DNA of 42,666 bases from Candidatus Aenigmatarchaeota archaeon (GCA_021163205.1 JAGGXF010000006.1:1-42666), one strand, 5' to 3'. Numbered from the stretch's first letter, positions 7,838 through 16,979 are shown. Translations and numbers: made by a program. The notes: generated from the sequence alone by a model not told the origin.

Positions 7838-7954
7838 AACACCCAATCAGCCACCGGATTTATAACGATAGGTTTACAGCGATTTTTACTCTTTTTGTAC
7901 CATTTGTTACATCTTTGAACTTCAGTTAAGTTTGTAATTGCAACCAGAGAACAA

Positions 7955-8146
7955 TCATTTCTTAGCTCGTGCTAGTTTTCTCGTCAGATAGCCAATAACC
8001 TTGTTTCTAGCCTTCTTTTCCGTGAAAAGATTTAGTTCGTTAGCTATCTTTTTGTTTTCTTCGAAGGTTTTTTTCCATTTCCCAGGATAGCGCTCTATCA
8101 ATTCGAGCGCGGCATTCTTTATCTCCTTGGTTCTGATTTTTCCCAT
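7955..8146 (-). CDS. rps17e: ribosomal protein S17e (eS17)
   Basis: This 63-residue protein is a component of the small ribosomal subunit found in archaea and eukaryotes. It begins GKIRTKEIKNAALELIERYP, contains the FEENKKIANEL segment and ends in the basic KKARNKVIGYLTRKLAR stretch, all typical of S17e. Length fits the family (about 60-70 residues in archaea). An AGGTGT stretch lies nine bases before the ATG. It is divergent from the Nop5 gene, and its TATA box is probably the TTTAAAAG seen on the minus strand at about 8209-8216. Confidence 0.9.
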   Translation of the reverse strand: MGKIRTKEIKNAALELIERYPGKWKKTFEENKKIANELNLFTEKKARNKVIGYLTRKLARAKK

Positions 8147-8190
8147 ATAGACACCTGTTTTTCACTTCTTTTCATCCGTCTTATCACTTA

Positions 8191-8218
8191 GGTTTTAATA
8201 GATTAAAACTTTTAAATA
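8191..8218. promoter_or_regulatory. divergent TATA elements between S17e and Nop5
   Basis: On the plus strand TTTTAATA at 8193-8200 lies about 26 nt before the Nop5 ATG, which predicts a leaderless message. On the minus strand TTTAAAAG near 8212 is placed to start an S17e transcript with a leader of about 40 nt. Assignment is by spacing and sequence only. Confidence 0.45.
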
Positions 8219-8222
8219 CCTT

Positions 8223-9206
8223 ATGATAGCGCACGTTACCAAGTCAGCCATCGGTTGGTTTGCTTTTGATGATAAAGGAGAGCTTATATTTTATCAACTT
8301 ATTAGTCCAGACCCAGTAGAGGCATTGGGTGTTCTGACAAGACCAATACCCAAATCTTTTCTTAGGTCTATAAAAGGCTATGAATCAAAAGAAGATGATT
8401 TTGCCAGAGAGCTTATTTCTGAGAGATTGAGAGAATATGCACTTTCTCTCGGATTCGTTGAAAAATCGCACGAACTAAACGAATTTTTGGTGAAGCTAGG
8501 TATGATGATAACAAAAGAGAAATCTAAGAGATATATAACAAAGGACAAACTTATTGTTTGTGCTTCATCTACATTAAATGATCTAAACAAGCAGATAAAT
8601 ACATTTTTTGAACATCTGCAGGAGTGGTATGGTTTGCACTATCCAGAGCTGAAACTTCCAAATGAAAAGTATACAAAAATGGTTGCTCAATATGGGTTGC
8701 GAGAACACATGCCGGGATTTAAGAGTTCGTCTGGTATTGCATTAAACGAGAAAGATATTAAAATCATAAAGCAATACACCTCTTTAATCTTGGATGCACT
8801 TAAACTAAAAAAGGGGCTGGAAGAATACATAACGGATACTGTAAAAGAAGTCTGTCCAAATATATCATCGTTGATAGATCCACTTCTCGCCGCGAGAATT
8901 CTTACACTGGCTGGATCGCTCAAGAAACTGGCAAGAATGTCTTCGTCAACTATTCAACTTCTTGGAGCTGAGAAGGCTTTGTTTAGGCACCTGAAAAATA
9001 AAAAGAGAGTCAAACCGCCAAAATACGGTCTTATATTTTTTGACAAGAGAGTGCAGAACGCTCCCAAACATGACGCCGGAAAAATAGCGAGAACGATCGC
9101 TTCAAAAATTATGATGGCCGCAAAGATAGACTACTATTCAGGTAGGTTCGAACCGAAACTAAAAGAAGACTTGGAGAAAGAATTAGAAAAAATAAGAAAA
9201 AGGTAA
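8223..9206 (+). CDS. nop5: Nop5 (Nop56/58-like), C/D ribonucleoprotein scaffold
   Basis: Nop5 is the scaffold that joins L7Ae-bound C/D box guide RNA to fibrillarin for 2'-O-methylation of rRNA and tRNA. The 327-residue product has an N-terminal fibrillarin-binding domain (about 1-110), a coiled-coil middle (about 115-220) and the Nop RNA-binding domain with SSTIQLLGAEKALFRHL near 240 and PKYGLIFFDKRVQ near 265. A basic C-terminal tail ends EKIRKR. The gene ends five bases before fibrillarin, the usual archaeal pair. L7Ae is not in this window. The identification is secure. Confidence 0.94.
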   Translation: MIAHVTKSAIGWFAFDDKGELIFYQLISPDPVEALGVLTRPIPKSFLRSIKGYESKEDDFARELISERLREYALSLGFVEKSHELNEFLVKLGMMITKEKSKRYITKDKLIVCASSTLNDLNKQINTFFEHLQEWYGLHYPELKLPNEKYTKMVAQYGLREHMPGFKSSSGIALNEKDIKIIKQYTSLILDALKLKKGLEEYITDTVKEVCPNISSLIDPLLAARILTLAGSLKKLARMSSSTIQLLGAEKALFRHLKNKKRVKPPKYGLIFFDKRVQNAPKHDAGKIARTIASKIMMAAKIDYYSGRFEPKLKEDLEKELEKIRKR

Positions 9207-9211
9207 TAGTT

Positions 9212-9868
9212 ATGAAAGAGATCTTTAATGGGATATTCAGGTCAGAAAAAAAGCTTTATACTAAAAATCTTGTTCCTGGTGCACGTGTTTATGGAGAAAA
9301 GCTTGTCAATCTCGCAGGCACAGAATATAGGGAATGGGACCCGAGAAGGTCCAAACTTGCCGCAGCAATTCTTAATGGACTGAAGAATGTGCCAATTAAG
9401 TCAGGCTCTCTGATTCTATATCTTGGTATAAGTGCTGGGACAACAGCAAGTCATATAAGTGATATTATCGGTAAAGATGGTTTGATATATGGTATTGAGA
9501 TTTCTGAAAGGATGATGAGAGAACTCATGCCAGTTGCCGAAAAGAGAAGCAATATCGTTCCGATCTTGTCAGATGCGAGAAAGCCAGAAGAATATTTTTG
9601 GATAGAAAAAGTGGATCTGATTTACGTGGACGTTGCTGACCCCCAAGAAATGGAGATTTTTATAAGAAACGCAGAAAAATTTCTAAAGTCAGGAGGATTC
9701 GGAATGATAGCCATAAAATCCCAGAGCATAGATGTGACAAAATCACCAGAGGTCGTTTATAAACAGGAAACAACTAAACTAAAGAGAGCTGGTTTTACAA
9801 TATTAGAACAGATAGAACTAAGTCCGTATCAAGGAGGCCACGCATTTGTTCTGGTGGAGAAGTGTTAG
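9212..9868 (+). CDS. flpA: fibrillarin-like rRNA/tRNA 2'-O-methyltransferase
   Basis: This is the methyltransferase subunit of the C/D box complex. It uses S-adenosylmethionine to methylate ribose 2'-hydroxyls selected by guide RNAs. The 218-residue protein has the family's N-terminal REWDPRRSKLAAAI segment near residue 46, the SAM-binding LYLGISAGTTASH near 69 (family form usually LGAASGTT), VDLIYVDVA near 134 for the DxD-type strand, and the C-terminal LSPYQGGHAFV near 202. It is translated right after Nop5. The catalytic lysine and aspartates of the K-D-K-H set are visible in AIKSQS and VDVADP. Confidence 0.95.
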   Translation: MKEIFNGIFRSEKKLYTKNLVPGARVYGEKLVNLAGTEYREWDPRRSKLAAAILNGLKNVPIKSGSLILYLGISAGTTASHISDIIGKDGLIYGIEISERMMRELMPVAEKRSNIVPILSDARKPEEYFWIEKVDLIYVDVADPQEMEIFIRNAEKFLKSGGFGMIAIKSQSIDVTKSPEVVYKQETTKLKRAGFTILEQIELSPYQGGHAFVLVEKC

Positions 9869-9927
9869 TTACATTAGTTCATCTCAAATGTATAAGATGA
9901 GTTGTTGTGGTGCTAAAGCGTGTAAGA

Positions 9928-10986
9928 TTAACCGTTTACTACTTTAATTAGTCTTTCCCTAAATTTTGGCCAGTCAGATTTTTTAATTGTCGCTCCTGCG
10001 GCTGCCTTATGTCCACCAGCAAATCCAGTGCCAACAGCTTTTTGCAACACAGCAGCGGCATCTATTTTTTTATCTTGGTTTCGTGCGCTCAATTTTATTT
10101 CCCCGCCCCTCTCTTGCCACACTATGACGAGCTTATCCAAGTACTTTTCACTGAGTATTGTTGAAACAGCGGACCTGAGATTTAGGCCAGAACTCAGCTT
10201 GTAGAAGATTATCTTACCAAAAACCTCTAAGTTCTTTTCAATATCTTTTTTTACCTCAGATAATTTGTTTTCCACTTCTTTATATGCAGATATGAGGTCC
10301 ATTGCATTTTCAGAATACAGCAAATCTTTTGGTTCTTCGATAGACTCAAGTATCTTTATTATTTTTTCTGGCCTTGCTTTTTCTTTTGCCTTGAAAGCAT
10401 TGATCATGTCAGATATATTTCCAAAAAAAGACTTTCGTATCGATTTTTGATCTGTTTTTTTTATATATTCCGGATATTTTTTCTTGGCTTTTTCTATCAG
10501 GTCCATCGAATCTTTTATGTCATAGTCAGAAACTATACCGACTATTGCAAACCAGAGAAAGTCACTCATGTCTATTATGTTTGAGCACAGTTTATATACC
10601 AGATAAGAAGCACTTCTATATATGTTCGGGTTTCTTTCTCTCGGATTAAAGTATGTGACACCAGTCGGTTTTCTGGTTATCTGATGATGGTCTATTATCA
10701 GTATCTTTGCGTATTTTTTAAGTTCCTTGATAACACCCATTTGCTGGTCCATTGCCAGGTCGAGAAAAATAAGTTTGTTCGGAAGGTAAGATTTTATTCT
10801 CTGGGGGAGATTCTTGTCAACAGGCATGGGTTGACACATGACCTTTTCTGGTTCCAGTTTTGCATACTTTTTCATGAACTTTTTCATTAATATGGCTGAG
10901 CAAATACCATCCCCGTCGTTATGAGAAACTATTATAACATTATCTGTTGGCTTCAATGCCTTCAAGAATTCTATCGCTTTTTTCAT
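9928..10986 (-). CDS. DHH-DHHA1 family phosphoesterase (RecJ/NrnA-like)
   Basis: This 352-residue protein has the DHH-superfamily metal-binding motifs in order: SHNDGDGICSA near residue 20, FLDLAMD near 75, IDHHQ near 97 and a GIVSDYD near 149. The C-terminal DHHA1 domain carries the GTGFAGGHKAAAGA substrate loop near 316. Members hydrolyse phosphodiester bonds in single-stranded nucleic acids, short oligonucleotides or cyclic dinucleotides. The substrate cannot be told from sequence. It is shorter than the archaeal GINS-associated nuclease. It lies downstream of an HD-domain gene and IleRS on the same strand, and an operon with them is likely. The 3' end faces fibrillarin convergently. Confidence 0.85.
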   Translation of the reverse strand: MKKAIEFLKALKPTDNVIIVSHNDGDGICSAILMKKFMKKYAKLEPEKVMCQPMPVDKNLPQRIKSYLPNKLIFLDLAMDQQMGVIKELKKYAKILIIDHHQITRKPTGVTYFNPRERNPNIYRSASYLVYKLCSNIIDMSDFLWFAIVGIVSDYDIKDSMDLIEKAKKKYPEYIKKTDQKSIRKSFFGNISDMINAFKAKEKARPEKIIKILESIEEPKDLLYSENAMDLISAYKEVENKLSEVKKDIEKNLEVFGKIIFYKLSSGLNLRSAVSTILSEKYLDKLVIVWQERGGEIKLSARNQDKKIDAAAVLQKAVGTGFAGGHKAAAGATIKKSDWPKFRERLIKVVNG

Positions 10987-11022
10987 AGAATCACTGAAAA
11001 TTTTATTTAATTGAGATTTATT

Positions 11023-11622
11023 TCATTTTGAAGATTTTTTTTCTTCCTCCGGAAGAAACAATACCCTCAGCTTTTCATTCTTCATAAAATTTATATTCGC
11101 GTCCACCATTGCATCCAGCTGATCTACAAAGTGAAGAATTATCGCTTCTGTTGTTTGTGGTGGGTTAGGTCCGCTGGGACCAAAGTGTGAGGCAACTATA
11201 TGTATAACCTCTTCTGGAAAATCCCTCGCATATAATTCGGCCGCTGCCCATATACCATGATCCATCAAGGTGTCTGTTTGTAGAACTACTCCATTATTCC
11301 AACGAAATATAAAAATTTTCATTATATCGTGTAGAAGTGCAGCGCTTATGAGATGGTCCATATTTATCTTAATGTCCGGATAGACCTTCTGAAGGTTTTC
11401 GGCTACGCTTATACATGACAACACAACAGAATAGGTGTGGTCTAGCAAACCGCCGGGGTAAGCGTGATGAAAATCCATTGGACCTGCTGGCGCATCTTCA
11501 AATTTTGAGCTAGGATATTTGAATTTTTTGTTCGTTATTTCTGGATTCTTCAAGAATTCTATAGTTTTTTTTCTAAGTTCTTTGTTCTTGATTTTTTCAG
11601 CAAGTTTTAACAATCTTTTCAT
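11023..11622 (-). CDS. HD-domain metal-dependent phosphohydrolase
   Basis: This 199-residue protein carries an HD-type metal site. A histidine lies in GGLLDHTYSVV near residue 56, the HD doublet is in SAALLHDIMKIF near 92, a further HGIWAAAE histidine is near 124, and the C-terminal ILHFVDQLDAM gives the last aspartate near 165. Such proteins cleave phosphate esters in nucleotides or RNA. It resembles the HD part of YhaM-type exoribonucleases, but no OB-fold domain is present, so the substrate is unknown. I chose ATG 11622, and a TTG at 11628 is the alternative. The gene lies between IleRS and a DHH phosphoesterase, so an RNA-turnover role is plausible but inferred. Confidence 0.75.
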   Translation of the reverse strand: MKRLLKLAEKIKNKELRKKTIEFLKNPEITNKKFKYPSSKFEDAPAGPMDFHHAYPGGLLDHTYSVVLSCISVAENLQKVYPDIKINMDHLISAALLHDIMKIFIFRWNNGVVLQTDTLMDHGIWAAAELYARDFPEEVIHIVASHFGPSGPNPPQTTEAIILHFVDQLDAMVDANINFMKNEKLRVLFLPEEEKKSSK

Positions 11623-11666
11623 ATTCAAACCTTCTCTATAATCTATTAAACCTTTATCAAATCATA

Positions 11667-14651
11667 TCAAATCTTTTCTATTTTTATTATTATTTTTTTA
11701 TTCTTAAAATACAACGATTCTCCCTTGTTTGCGTCAAAGGTTATTTTTCTCACACCAGCCCTTTGTTTTATTCTATCCTCAAACTTTTTGACGAGGTCTT
11801 TTACGTTTTTACTCACCTGAACATCTATACGGTCTTCCACGGACAAGGAAGCGGATTTTCGCATGGATTGTATCTTTCTCAATATTTCTCTGAGCTCAGC
11901 CTCTTCTTCCAAGTCTTCTGTCATAGCAGTTTCAAGATATATCTTGATTTCTTTATCATTCACAACAAAAACCTTCATTGGCTTGTCTATCTTTTCTAGC
12001 TTGGCTTCTTTCACATTTCCAAGTCTTTTTATGATTTCTCTTAAATCGTTGAGGTCTGTCTCACAGTCTATTGTCACAGAAGCGAGCGGCCAACGAAGCT
12101 TTAATCCTTTTCCCTGTCTTATAGCGTTCATATTTGCTAGAATTTCAAGAACAATTATCATTTTTTCTTCCAAACCAGCGTCTATCATTCTTTCATCAGC
12201 TTCTGGCCATTTCTGGAGATGAACAGATTCCTTTTCATAGATATCTTGGTAAATATACTCTGCTATATGAGGAGTTATAGGACAGAGAAGTCTCAACAGT
12301 TTTTCCATGACGTAATACAAAACAAATTCTACCGTCTTTTTATCTTCTGCGGTATTATTTTCTGAAATTCTTTCTCTTACGAGTTTTATATAAGTTCTCG
12401 AAAAATCGTTTACTGTAAAGTCTATAAGTTTTCTTCCTATGAGATGGAATTCGAATCTTTCAAAATGTCCACTCAGCTCTTTTATGAGCGTGTTTATTCT
12501 TGATAGTATCCAAACATCCTCAACGTTCAACGATTTTTCTAAATCTTTTTCCAAGTCAGAGGGTTTGTCAGCATATGTCTTCATAAACTGATAAATGTTC
12601 CAGAGAATGTTCAGATTTCTCTCAAGTTTTTTCGCTTCGTCTATACTGACCTTTTGTATGTTCCATGGTGGTAAGCCAGAACAAAAATAAAGCCTGAAAA
12701 CATCCGCACCAAGAGCTTCCATAGCTTTATCAGCCCAGATGACATTTCCGAGGGACTTGGACATCTTTTCGCCTTTTTCATCAAGCGTCCAGCCATTGAG
12801 GCAGACAGTATTGTAAGGTCTTTTACCGAATGTAGCAACAGAGCAGAACATAAGCGTGTAGAACCATCCCCTTATCTGGTCCTGCGATTCATCAACCACA
12901 TCTACAGGCCAGAGTTTTTTGAAAAGTTTTTCATTCTTATACGGATAGCCAAGTGACGCCCACGGAGATATGCCAGAATCGAACCAGACGTCCATCACAT
13001 CTTTTTCTCTGAACATACGCCCGCCACAGTCGCACCTAAGTATAACCCTGTCAACTGAGTTTTTATGCAGGTCCATGCTGTTTGGTAGCTTTTTCAGTGA
13101 ATATTTTTTTAATTCTTCTAAAGAGCCTATTGCTCTTTTCTTCCCACACTTTTCGCACGTCCAGATAGGAAGAGGTATTCCCCAATATCGCTGTCTTGTT
13201 ATTGCCCAGTCTGGAGAGTCTACTAGAAGATTCCTAAATCGCTCTTTGGCGAAATTCGGCAACCAGTTTACTTTCTCATTTTCTTTTATCATCTTATCTT
13301 TTAGCATATCTATCTTAAGGAACCACTGCTTGCTCATTCTATATATCAACGGTGATTTGCACCGCCAGCATAGTGGATATGAGTGTGTTATAACACCTGC
13401 GTGTAGCAGCGCACCCGTTTCCTTCAGTTTTTCTATTATTTTTTTATCAGCGTCCTTGACAAACATCCCAGCAAATTCTCCAGCGTCTTCTGTCAGCCTT
13501 CCTTGGGCATCAACAGGAGACGGTTCCGGAAGTCCATAGTGTTTTCCCAGCTTGTTGTCTATATCACCGTGGCCGGGAGCAGTGTGGACACAACCAGAAC
13601 CCGTGTCCATAGTGACCATATGGCCGAACTCTTCTTCTCCTGAAGTCCCATCCTTTACATATGCCTTGGATACAACACGCTTTTTCATAATAGGTATTGA
13701 TAGCACAACTCGGTGTGCATTATCGCCCAGCTCTTTTTGGATAGGAACATCCAGAACAGGTAAATATCTCACTCCTTCTAGCTCTTTTCCCATCATTTCT
13801 TTTACAACTTCATATTTTTCGATACCGCATTCTTCCATAACAGGTTCGAGTCGCTCTTTTGCAAGTATAAGATACTCGTCGTCTTTTCCGTCCTTTCTAG
13901 CAACTTTAACCTTGACATATTCCTTTTCTGGATGCACAACTATAGCTACATTAGCAGGTAATGTCCAGGGCGTTGTTGTCCATACCAGTATAAACTCATT
14001 GTTTGCACCGAGAACAGGAAATTTTACATATATGGAAGGGTCTTGTACGTCTTTGTAGGAGTCAGTAACCTCATAACCGGACAGGACAGTTTCGCAATGC
14101 GGACACCAAAAACCAGGCTTGTGTCCTTCCACCAGAAGGCCTTTCTCAAAAAGCTGCTTTACAGTCCACCAACCAGATTCGATATAATAATTTTTATGTG
14201 TCATATATGGTTCAAGCCAGCCTTTCCATGCACCCAACTGCTTGTAAAGTTTCATCCATCTAAGTTTATTGCTCTCTGCAAATTCCTGACATGCTTCTAT
14301 GAACTTGTCTACGCCTATCTTTTCTTCTATATCCCGCTTAGATTTTATTCCCAATTCTTTTTCTACCTTGTTCTCTATTGGCAAACCACCACAGTCAAAA
14401 CCAGGCTGAAACCAAGATGCGAAGCCCTGCATAAAACGTATCCTGGCCCATATATCCTTGTATACTATTGTTTTTACATGCCCAACATGTGGTATGCCAT
14501 TAACATAAGGTGGGCCATCGAGGAGATAGAATTTCTTTCCACGTTCAGCAAGGTTTTTATTAAAATCAACTATTTTCTCAGCTATCTCTTTTTTTGCCCA
14601 AAATTCCTGAATTTCTTTCTCAATAGCTTTTTGATCATATTTTCCTACCAT
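11667..14651 (-). CDS. ileS: isoleucyl-tRNA synthetase
   Basis: This cytosolic class I synthetase charges tRNA-Ile. The 994-residue protein has the HIGH-type motif as GIPHVGHVKT near residue 51, a long insertion domain for editing (about 190-420), an RQRYWGIPLPIW segment near 500, a zinc-binding CEKCG with a downstream CDCGG, and the KMSKS motif as EKMSKSLGN near 646. The C-terminal part includes the anticodon-binding helical domain and a lysine-rich end. Length matches archaeal/eukaryotic-type IleRS. The mRNA leader is unusually GC-rich. HD and DHH genes follow on the same strand. Confidence 0.95.
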   Translation of the reverse strand: MVGKYDQKAIEKEIQEFWAKKEIAEKIVDFNKNLAERGKKFYLLDGPPYVNGIPHVGHVKTIVYKDIWARIRFMQGFASWFQPGFDCGGLPIENKVEKELGIKSKRDIEEKIGVDKFIEACQEFAESNKLRWMKLYKQLGAWKGWLEPYMTHKNYYIESGWWTVKQLFEKGLLVEGHKPGFWCPHCETVLSGYEVTDSYKDVQDPSIYVKFPVLGANNEFILVWTTTPWTLPANVAIVVHPEKEYVKVKVARKDGKDDEYLILAKERLEPVMEECGIEKYEVVKEMMGKELEGVRYLPVLDVPIQKELGDNAHRVVLSIPIMKKRVVSKAYVKDGTSGEEEFGHMVTMDTGSGCVHTAPGHGDIDNKLGKHYGLPEPSPVDAQGRLTEDAGEFAGMFVKDADKKIIEKLKETGALLHAGVITHSYPLCWRCKSPLIYRMSKQWFLKIDMLKDKMIKENEKVNWLPNFAKERFRNLLVDSPDWAITRQRYWGIPLPIWTCEKCGKKRAIGSLEELKKYSLKKLPNSMDLHKNSVDRVILRCDCGGRMFREKDVMDVWFDSGISPWASLGYPYKNEKLFKKLWPVDVVDESQDQIRGWFYTLMFCSVATFGKRPYNTVCLNGWTLDEKGEKMSKSLGNVIWADKAMEALGADVFRLYFCSGLPPWNIQKVSIDEAKKLERNLNILWNIYQFMKTYADKPSDLEKDLEKSLNVEDVWILSRINTLIKELSGHFERFEFHLIGRKLIDFTVNDFSRTYIKLVRERISENNTAEDKKTVEFVLYYVMEKLLRLLCPITPHIAEYIYQDIYEKESVHLQKWPEADERMIDAGLEEKMIIVLEILANMNAIRQGKGLKLRWPLASVTIDCETDLNDLREIIKRLGNVKEAKLEKIDKPMKVFVVNDKEIKIYLETAMTEDLEEEAELREILRKIQSMRKSASLSVEDRIDVQVSKNVKDLVKKFEDRIKQRAGVRKITFDANKGESLYFKNKKIIIKIEKI

Positions 14652-14692
14652 GTTGAATCCCGGCCCGTTCGCTCCGTCCCAGCGCCTAACTA
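14652..14692 (-). promoter_or_regulatory. GC-rich leader before IleRS
   Basis: About 40 nt directly before the IleRS ATG are strongly GC-rich in an AT-rich genome. The minus strand contains GGCGCTGGGACGGAGCG, in which CGCT and AGCG can pair. A TATA-like TATTTAAAT lies further upstream on the same strand (about 14722-14730), so the GC stretch would be transcribed as 5' leader. No known regulatory RNA class is recognised. Confidence 0.35.
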
Positions 14693-14825
14693 AAACCTTT
14701 AAAAAACAAAATTTAAATACATAAGTAAGAGGATTCGAGACTTACTTAAATAACAAATGCGTCGGTGTCAATATTTCCATAATTTTAAAAAACTAACCAC
14801 ACAGTATTTTTTATCAATATTTTTG

Positions 14826-14833
14826 TTAAATAT
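14826..14833 (+). promoter_or_regulatory. TATA-like box for aMBF1
   Basis: TTAAATAT is centred about 25 nt before ATG 14854, predicting a leaderless transcript. A second TATTTAA abuts the ATG but is too close to act as its promoter. Confidence 0.45.
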
Positions 14834-14853
14834 CGAGACGAACGGGTATTTAA

Positions 14854-15357
14854 ATGGCAGAGTGCGAGATTTGCGGAAGGTCAGGAAGAACCTATAAAGT
14901 GAAAATAGAAGGCACAATTCTTTCTGTGTGTAAGTTTTGTGCTTCATTAGGCGAACCTGTGAAGATTCCGACACCACGAGGAAAGCTAGAAAAAAGAACA
15001 CACGAGCCTGTTAAATACGAAGAGGTTGAGCTTGTTCCGGACTATGCGGAAAAAATAAGAGAGGGCATGAAAAAACGAAACTATGAGGCTAAGATACTCG
15101 CAAAGTTGCTTATGGTAAAGAGGTCATATCTGGAGCGCGTGATAGCTGGAAAAACAAAGCCAGACAAAAAAACGGCCAAGAAACTTCAATACGCACTTAG
15201 AATACATATAATAAACGAACCTGAAAAGGTCAAGAAAAGGCAGAAGAAGCAGGAAAAGCCAAAAAAAACCATGCCAGAAAAGGAAAAAAAGTCACGTAAA
15301 GTTGAGCCGCTAACGATTGGGGATATCGTCCAGATAAAGATGAAAAATAAAAAATAG
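14854..15357 (+). CDS. mbf1: archaeal multiprotein bridging factor 1 (aMBF1)
   Basis: aMBF1 is a small zinc-ribbon plus helix-turn-helix protein, the archaeal form of the eukaryotic coactivator MBF1, reported to associate with ribosomes. The 167-residue product starts AECEICGRSGRTY with a partner CKFCASLG near residue 27, forming a four-cysteine zinc ribbon. A Cro/C1-type HTH spans about 65-115, with KILAKLLMVKRSYLERVIAGKTKP. A lysine-rich linker leads to a conserved LTIGDIVQIKMK tail. ATG 14854 is preceded by a TATA-like box at leaderless spacing. The gene is divergent from IleRS. Confidence 0.9.
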   Translation: MAECEICGRSGRTYKVKIEGTILSVCKFCASLGEPVKIPTPRGKLEKRTHEPVKYEEVELVPDYAEKIREGMKKRNYEAKILAKLLMVKRSYLERVIAGKTKPDKKTAKKLQYALRIHIINEPEKVKKRQKKQEKPKKTMPEKEKKSRKVEPLTIGDIVQIKMKNKK

Positions 15358-15455
15358 ATTTTGACATCTTTCTTATCAGGGGTTTCACCAGCAGTTAAAT
15401 ATATAATTTATAAACTTTTTATATTTCTTGGCTCAATCTAATGTTAGTGATGTTT

Positions 15456-16682
15456 ATGTTACAGCCGGTAAAAGGAACCAGAGATTTTGTTGGGGAAGAA
15501 GCGATCATGTTGCAGTTTTTGATAGATGTTATAAGGCGCACCTTTGAAAGATATGGTTTTACGCCATTAGAAACACCAGCTTTCGAATACCTCGAATTAC
15601 TCACGAAAAAAGGCGGGAAAGATATCGAGAAAGAAATATATTCTTTCAAGGACAAGTCTGGTCGCGAGCTGGGATTGAGATTCGACCTGACTGTGCCTAT
15701 GGCGCGTGTTGTAGCTTCGAAAAAACTTAAGAAACCGTTCAAGAGATATCAAATAGGCAAGGTATGGCGCTATGACCAACCGCAGGCTGCTCGCTGGCGA
15801 GAATTTATGCAAGCTGACATAGATATTGTTGGTTCAGCTTCGCCCTTGGCAGACCTGGAATGCATCAAGCCAGTTGTAGATATATTCAAGGAGCTCGGTC
15901 TAGATTTCTTCATAAAAATAAATAATAGAAAGATTCTTGAGTCTGTTGTGCGCTCATTTGGTATAGAGGACATAACAACAGCCTTTCGTATAATAGACAA
16001 ACAGGACAAAATTGGCTGGGACGAGGTCAGGAAAGAACTGAAAAAGAATTTTCCAGACAAGGACACAGATGCTTTGATTGACACAATAAAGAAAAACGAC
16101 CTGAGTGTGTTGCTTCTTGATGAAGAGGGAGAGCGGGGGTTGTCAGAGCTAAAAGAATTACTGGATCTTGGAAAAATTGTCGGAATAGATGGTTTCCTCA
16201 GAATAGATATGTCACTCGTGCGCGGTCTGGAATATTACACGGGCAATGTTTTTGAAATAATGGCTGGTCTGGATGTTAGTGTTGGTGGTGGCGGACGATA
16301 TGATAATCTAACCGAAGTTATTGGCGGTGAGAAAGAACCGGCCACAGGTATTTCTATCGGTGTTTACAGGCTGCTGAAAGTTCTACAGGACAAAAAATTC
16401 GTGCCACCAAAAAAGAAAAAAGTCTATGTTGCGCCTATTGGAGAAACGCGAGCAGAAGCCTTACAAATTCTCGACAAACTACGAGCCAACAACATCACAT
16501 CAGAAATAGACGTAATGAACCGTTCGCTGTCAAAGCAATTAGAAGCAACAGATGCTGATATCGTCGTAATCGTTGGACCAAAGGACTTGAGTAACAAACA
16601 GGTTACAATAAGGGACATGAAAACAGGTAAAGAAGAGAAAGTAGCTATTGACAAGATAATAGAAGAGGTTATAAAACTATGA
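15456..16682 (+). CDS. hisS: histidyl-tRNA synthetase
   Basis: This class II synthetase charges tRNA-His. The 408-residue product starts LQPVKGTRDF and has LRFDLTVPMAR near residue 77 for motif 1 and histidine binding. ARWREFMQADIDIVG near 112 is motif 2, RGLEYYTGNVFEI near 251 is the histidine A region, and GGGGRYDNL near 275 is followed by ATGISIGVYRL (motif 3). A C-terminal anticodon-binding domain of about 90 residues follows. ATG 15456 gives the typical N terminus. ATG 15441 is in frame but would add five hydrophobic residues. An AT-rich TATA region lies at about 15398-15416. The stop overlaps the start of a decayed transporter gene. Confidence 0.95.
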   Translation: MLQPVKGTRDFVGEEAIMLQFLIDVIRRTFERYGFTPLETPAFEYLELLTKKGGKDIEKEIYSFKDKSGRELGLRFDLTVPMARVVASKKLKKPFKRYQIGKVWRYDQPQAARWREFMQADIDIVGSASPLADLECIKPVVDIFKELGLDFFIKINNRKILESVVRSFGIEDITTAFRIIDKQDKIGWDEVRKELKKNFPDKDTDALIDTIKKNDLSVLLLDEEGERGLSELKELLDLGKIVGIDGFLRIDMSLVRGLEYYTGNVFEIMAGLDVSVGGGGRYDNLTEVIGGEKEPATGISIGVYRLLKVLQDKKFVPPKKKKVYVAPIGETRAEALQILDKLRANNITSEIDVMNRSLSKQLEATDADIVVIVGPKDLSNKQVTIRDMKTGKEEKVAIDKIIEEVIKL

Positions 16683-16911
16683 GCATCCCAATCGGAATAC
16701 TTTTTGGAATTGTCGCTATGATTGGTGGTATAGAAATCACGGTGTTCCAATCTTTGTGTGCGAATGCACAGCAATAGTTGCCCCAATTGGTGCGGCGTTT
16801 CCCACAGTAACAATAATTCTGGCTAGGATTTTCTTTAAGGAAATACTAGAAATAAATCAGAAAATTGGTATTACCTCTCTTTTGGCCGGGCTAATTCTCT
16901 TATCGATATAA
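16679..16911 (+). pseudogene. EamA/DMT-family transporter remnant
   Basis: Two frames together look like the C-terminal half of an EamA (drug/metabolite transporter) domain. The first, from ATG 16679, encodes PIGILFGIVAMIGGIE and stops at 16777. The second begins about 16773 and encodes IVAPIGAAFPTVTIILAR, then FFKEILEINQKIG and a final hydrophobic helix, ending at 16911. The order APIGAAFP, FFKE, QKIGI, LAGLILL is the usual EamA ending. The frame change, an apparent missing segment between them and the absence of an N-terminal half mark it as a broken gene. Its ATG overlaps the HisRS stop. Confidence 0.7.
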
Positions 16912-16979
16912 ACCAAAAAATTCGACAATTTTTTTGAAGAAGTGAATAGCAACGCCTAACAAGTTAATAAGAAAGAGTA

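Noticed and set aside
7838-7954. Possible gene or RNA in the gap after the IPP isomerase
   Set aside because: Only T-rich convergent intergenic sequence is seen, without hairpin, frame or RNA arms.
9869-9927. TCATCT/AGATGA hairpin between fibrillarin and the DHH gene as a terminator
   Set aside because: The stem is six pairs with a ten-base loop and no T tract follows on either strand. It is too weak to call.
12970-14058. Long plus-strand open frames opposite IleRS (189 and 168 codons)
   Set aside because: They lie wholly opposite a conserved synthetase, have serine/isoleucine-rich sequence typical of complement frames, and show no domains or ribosome sites.
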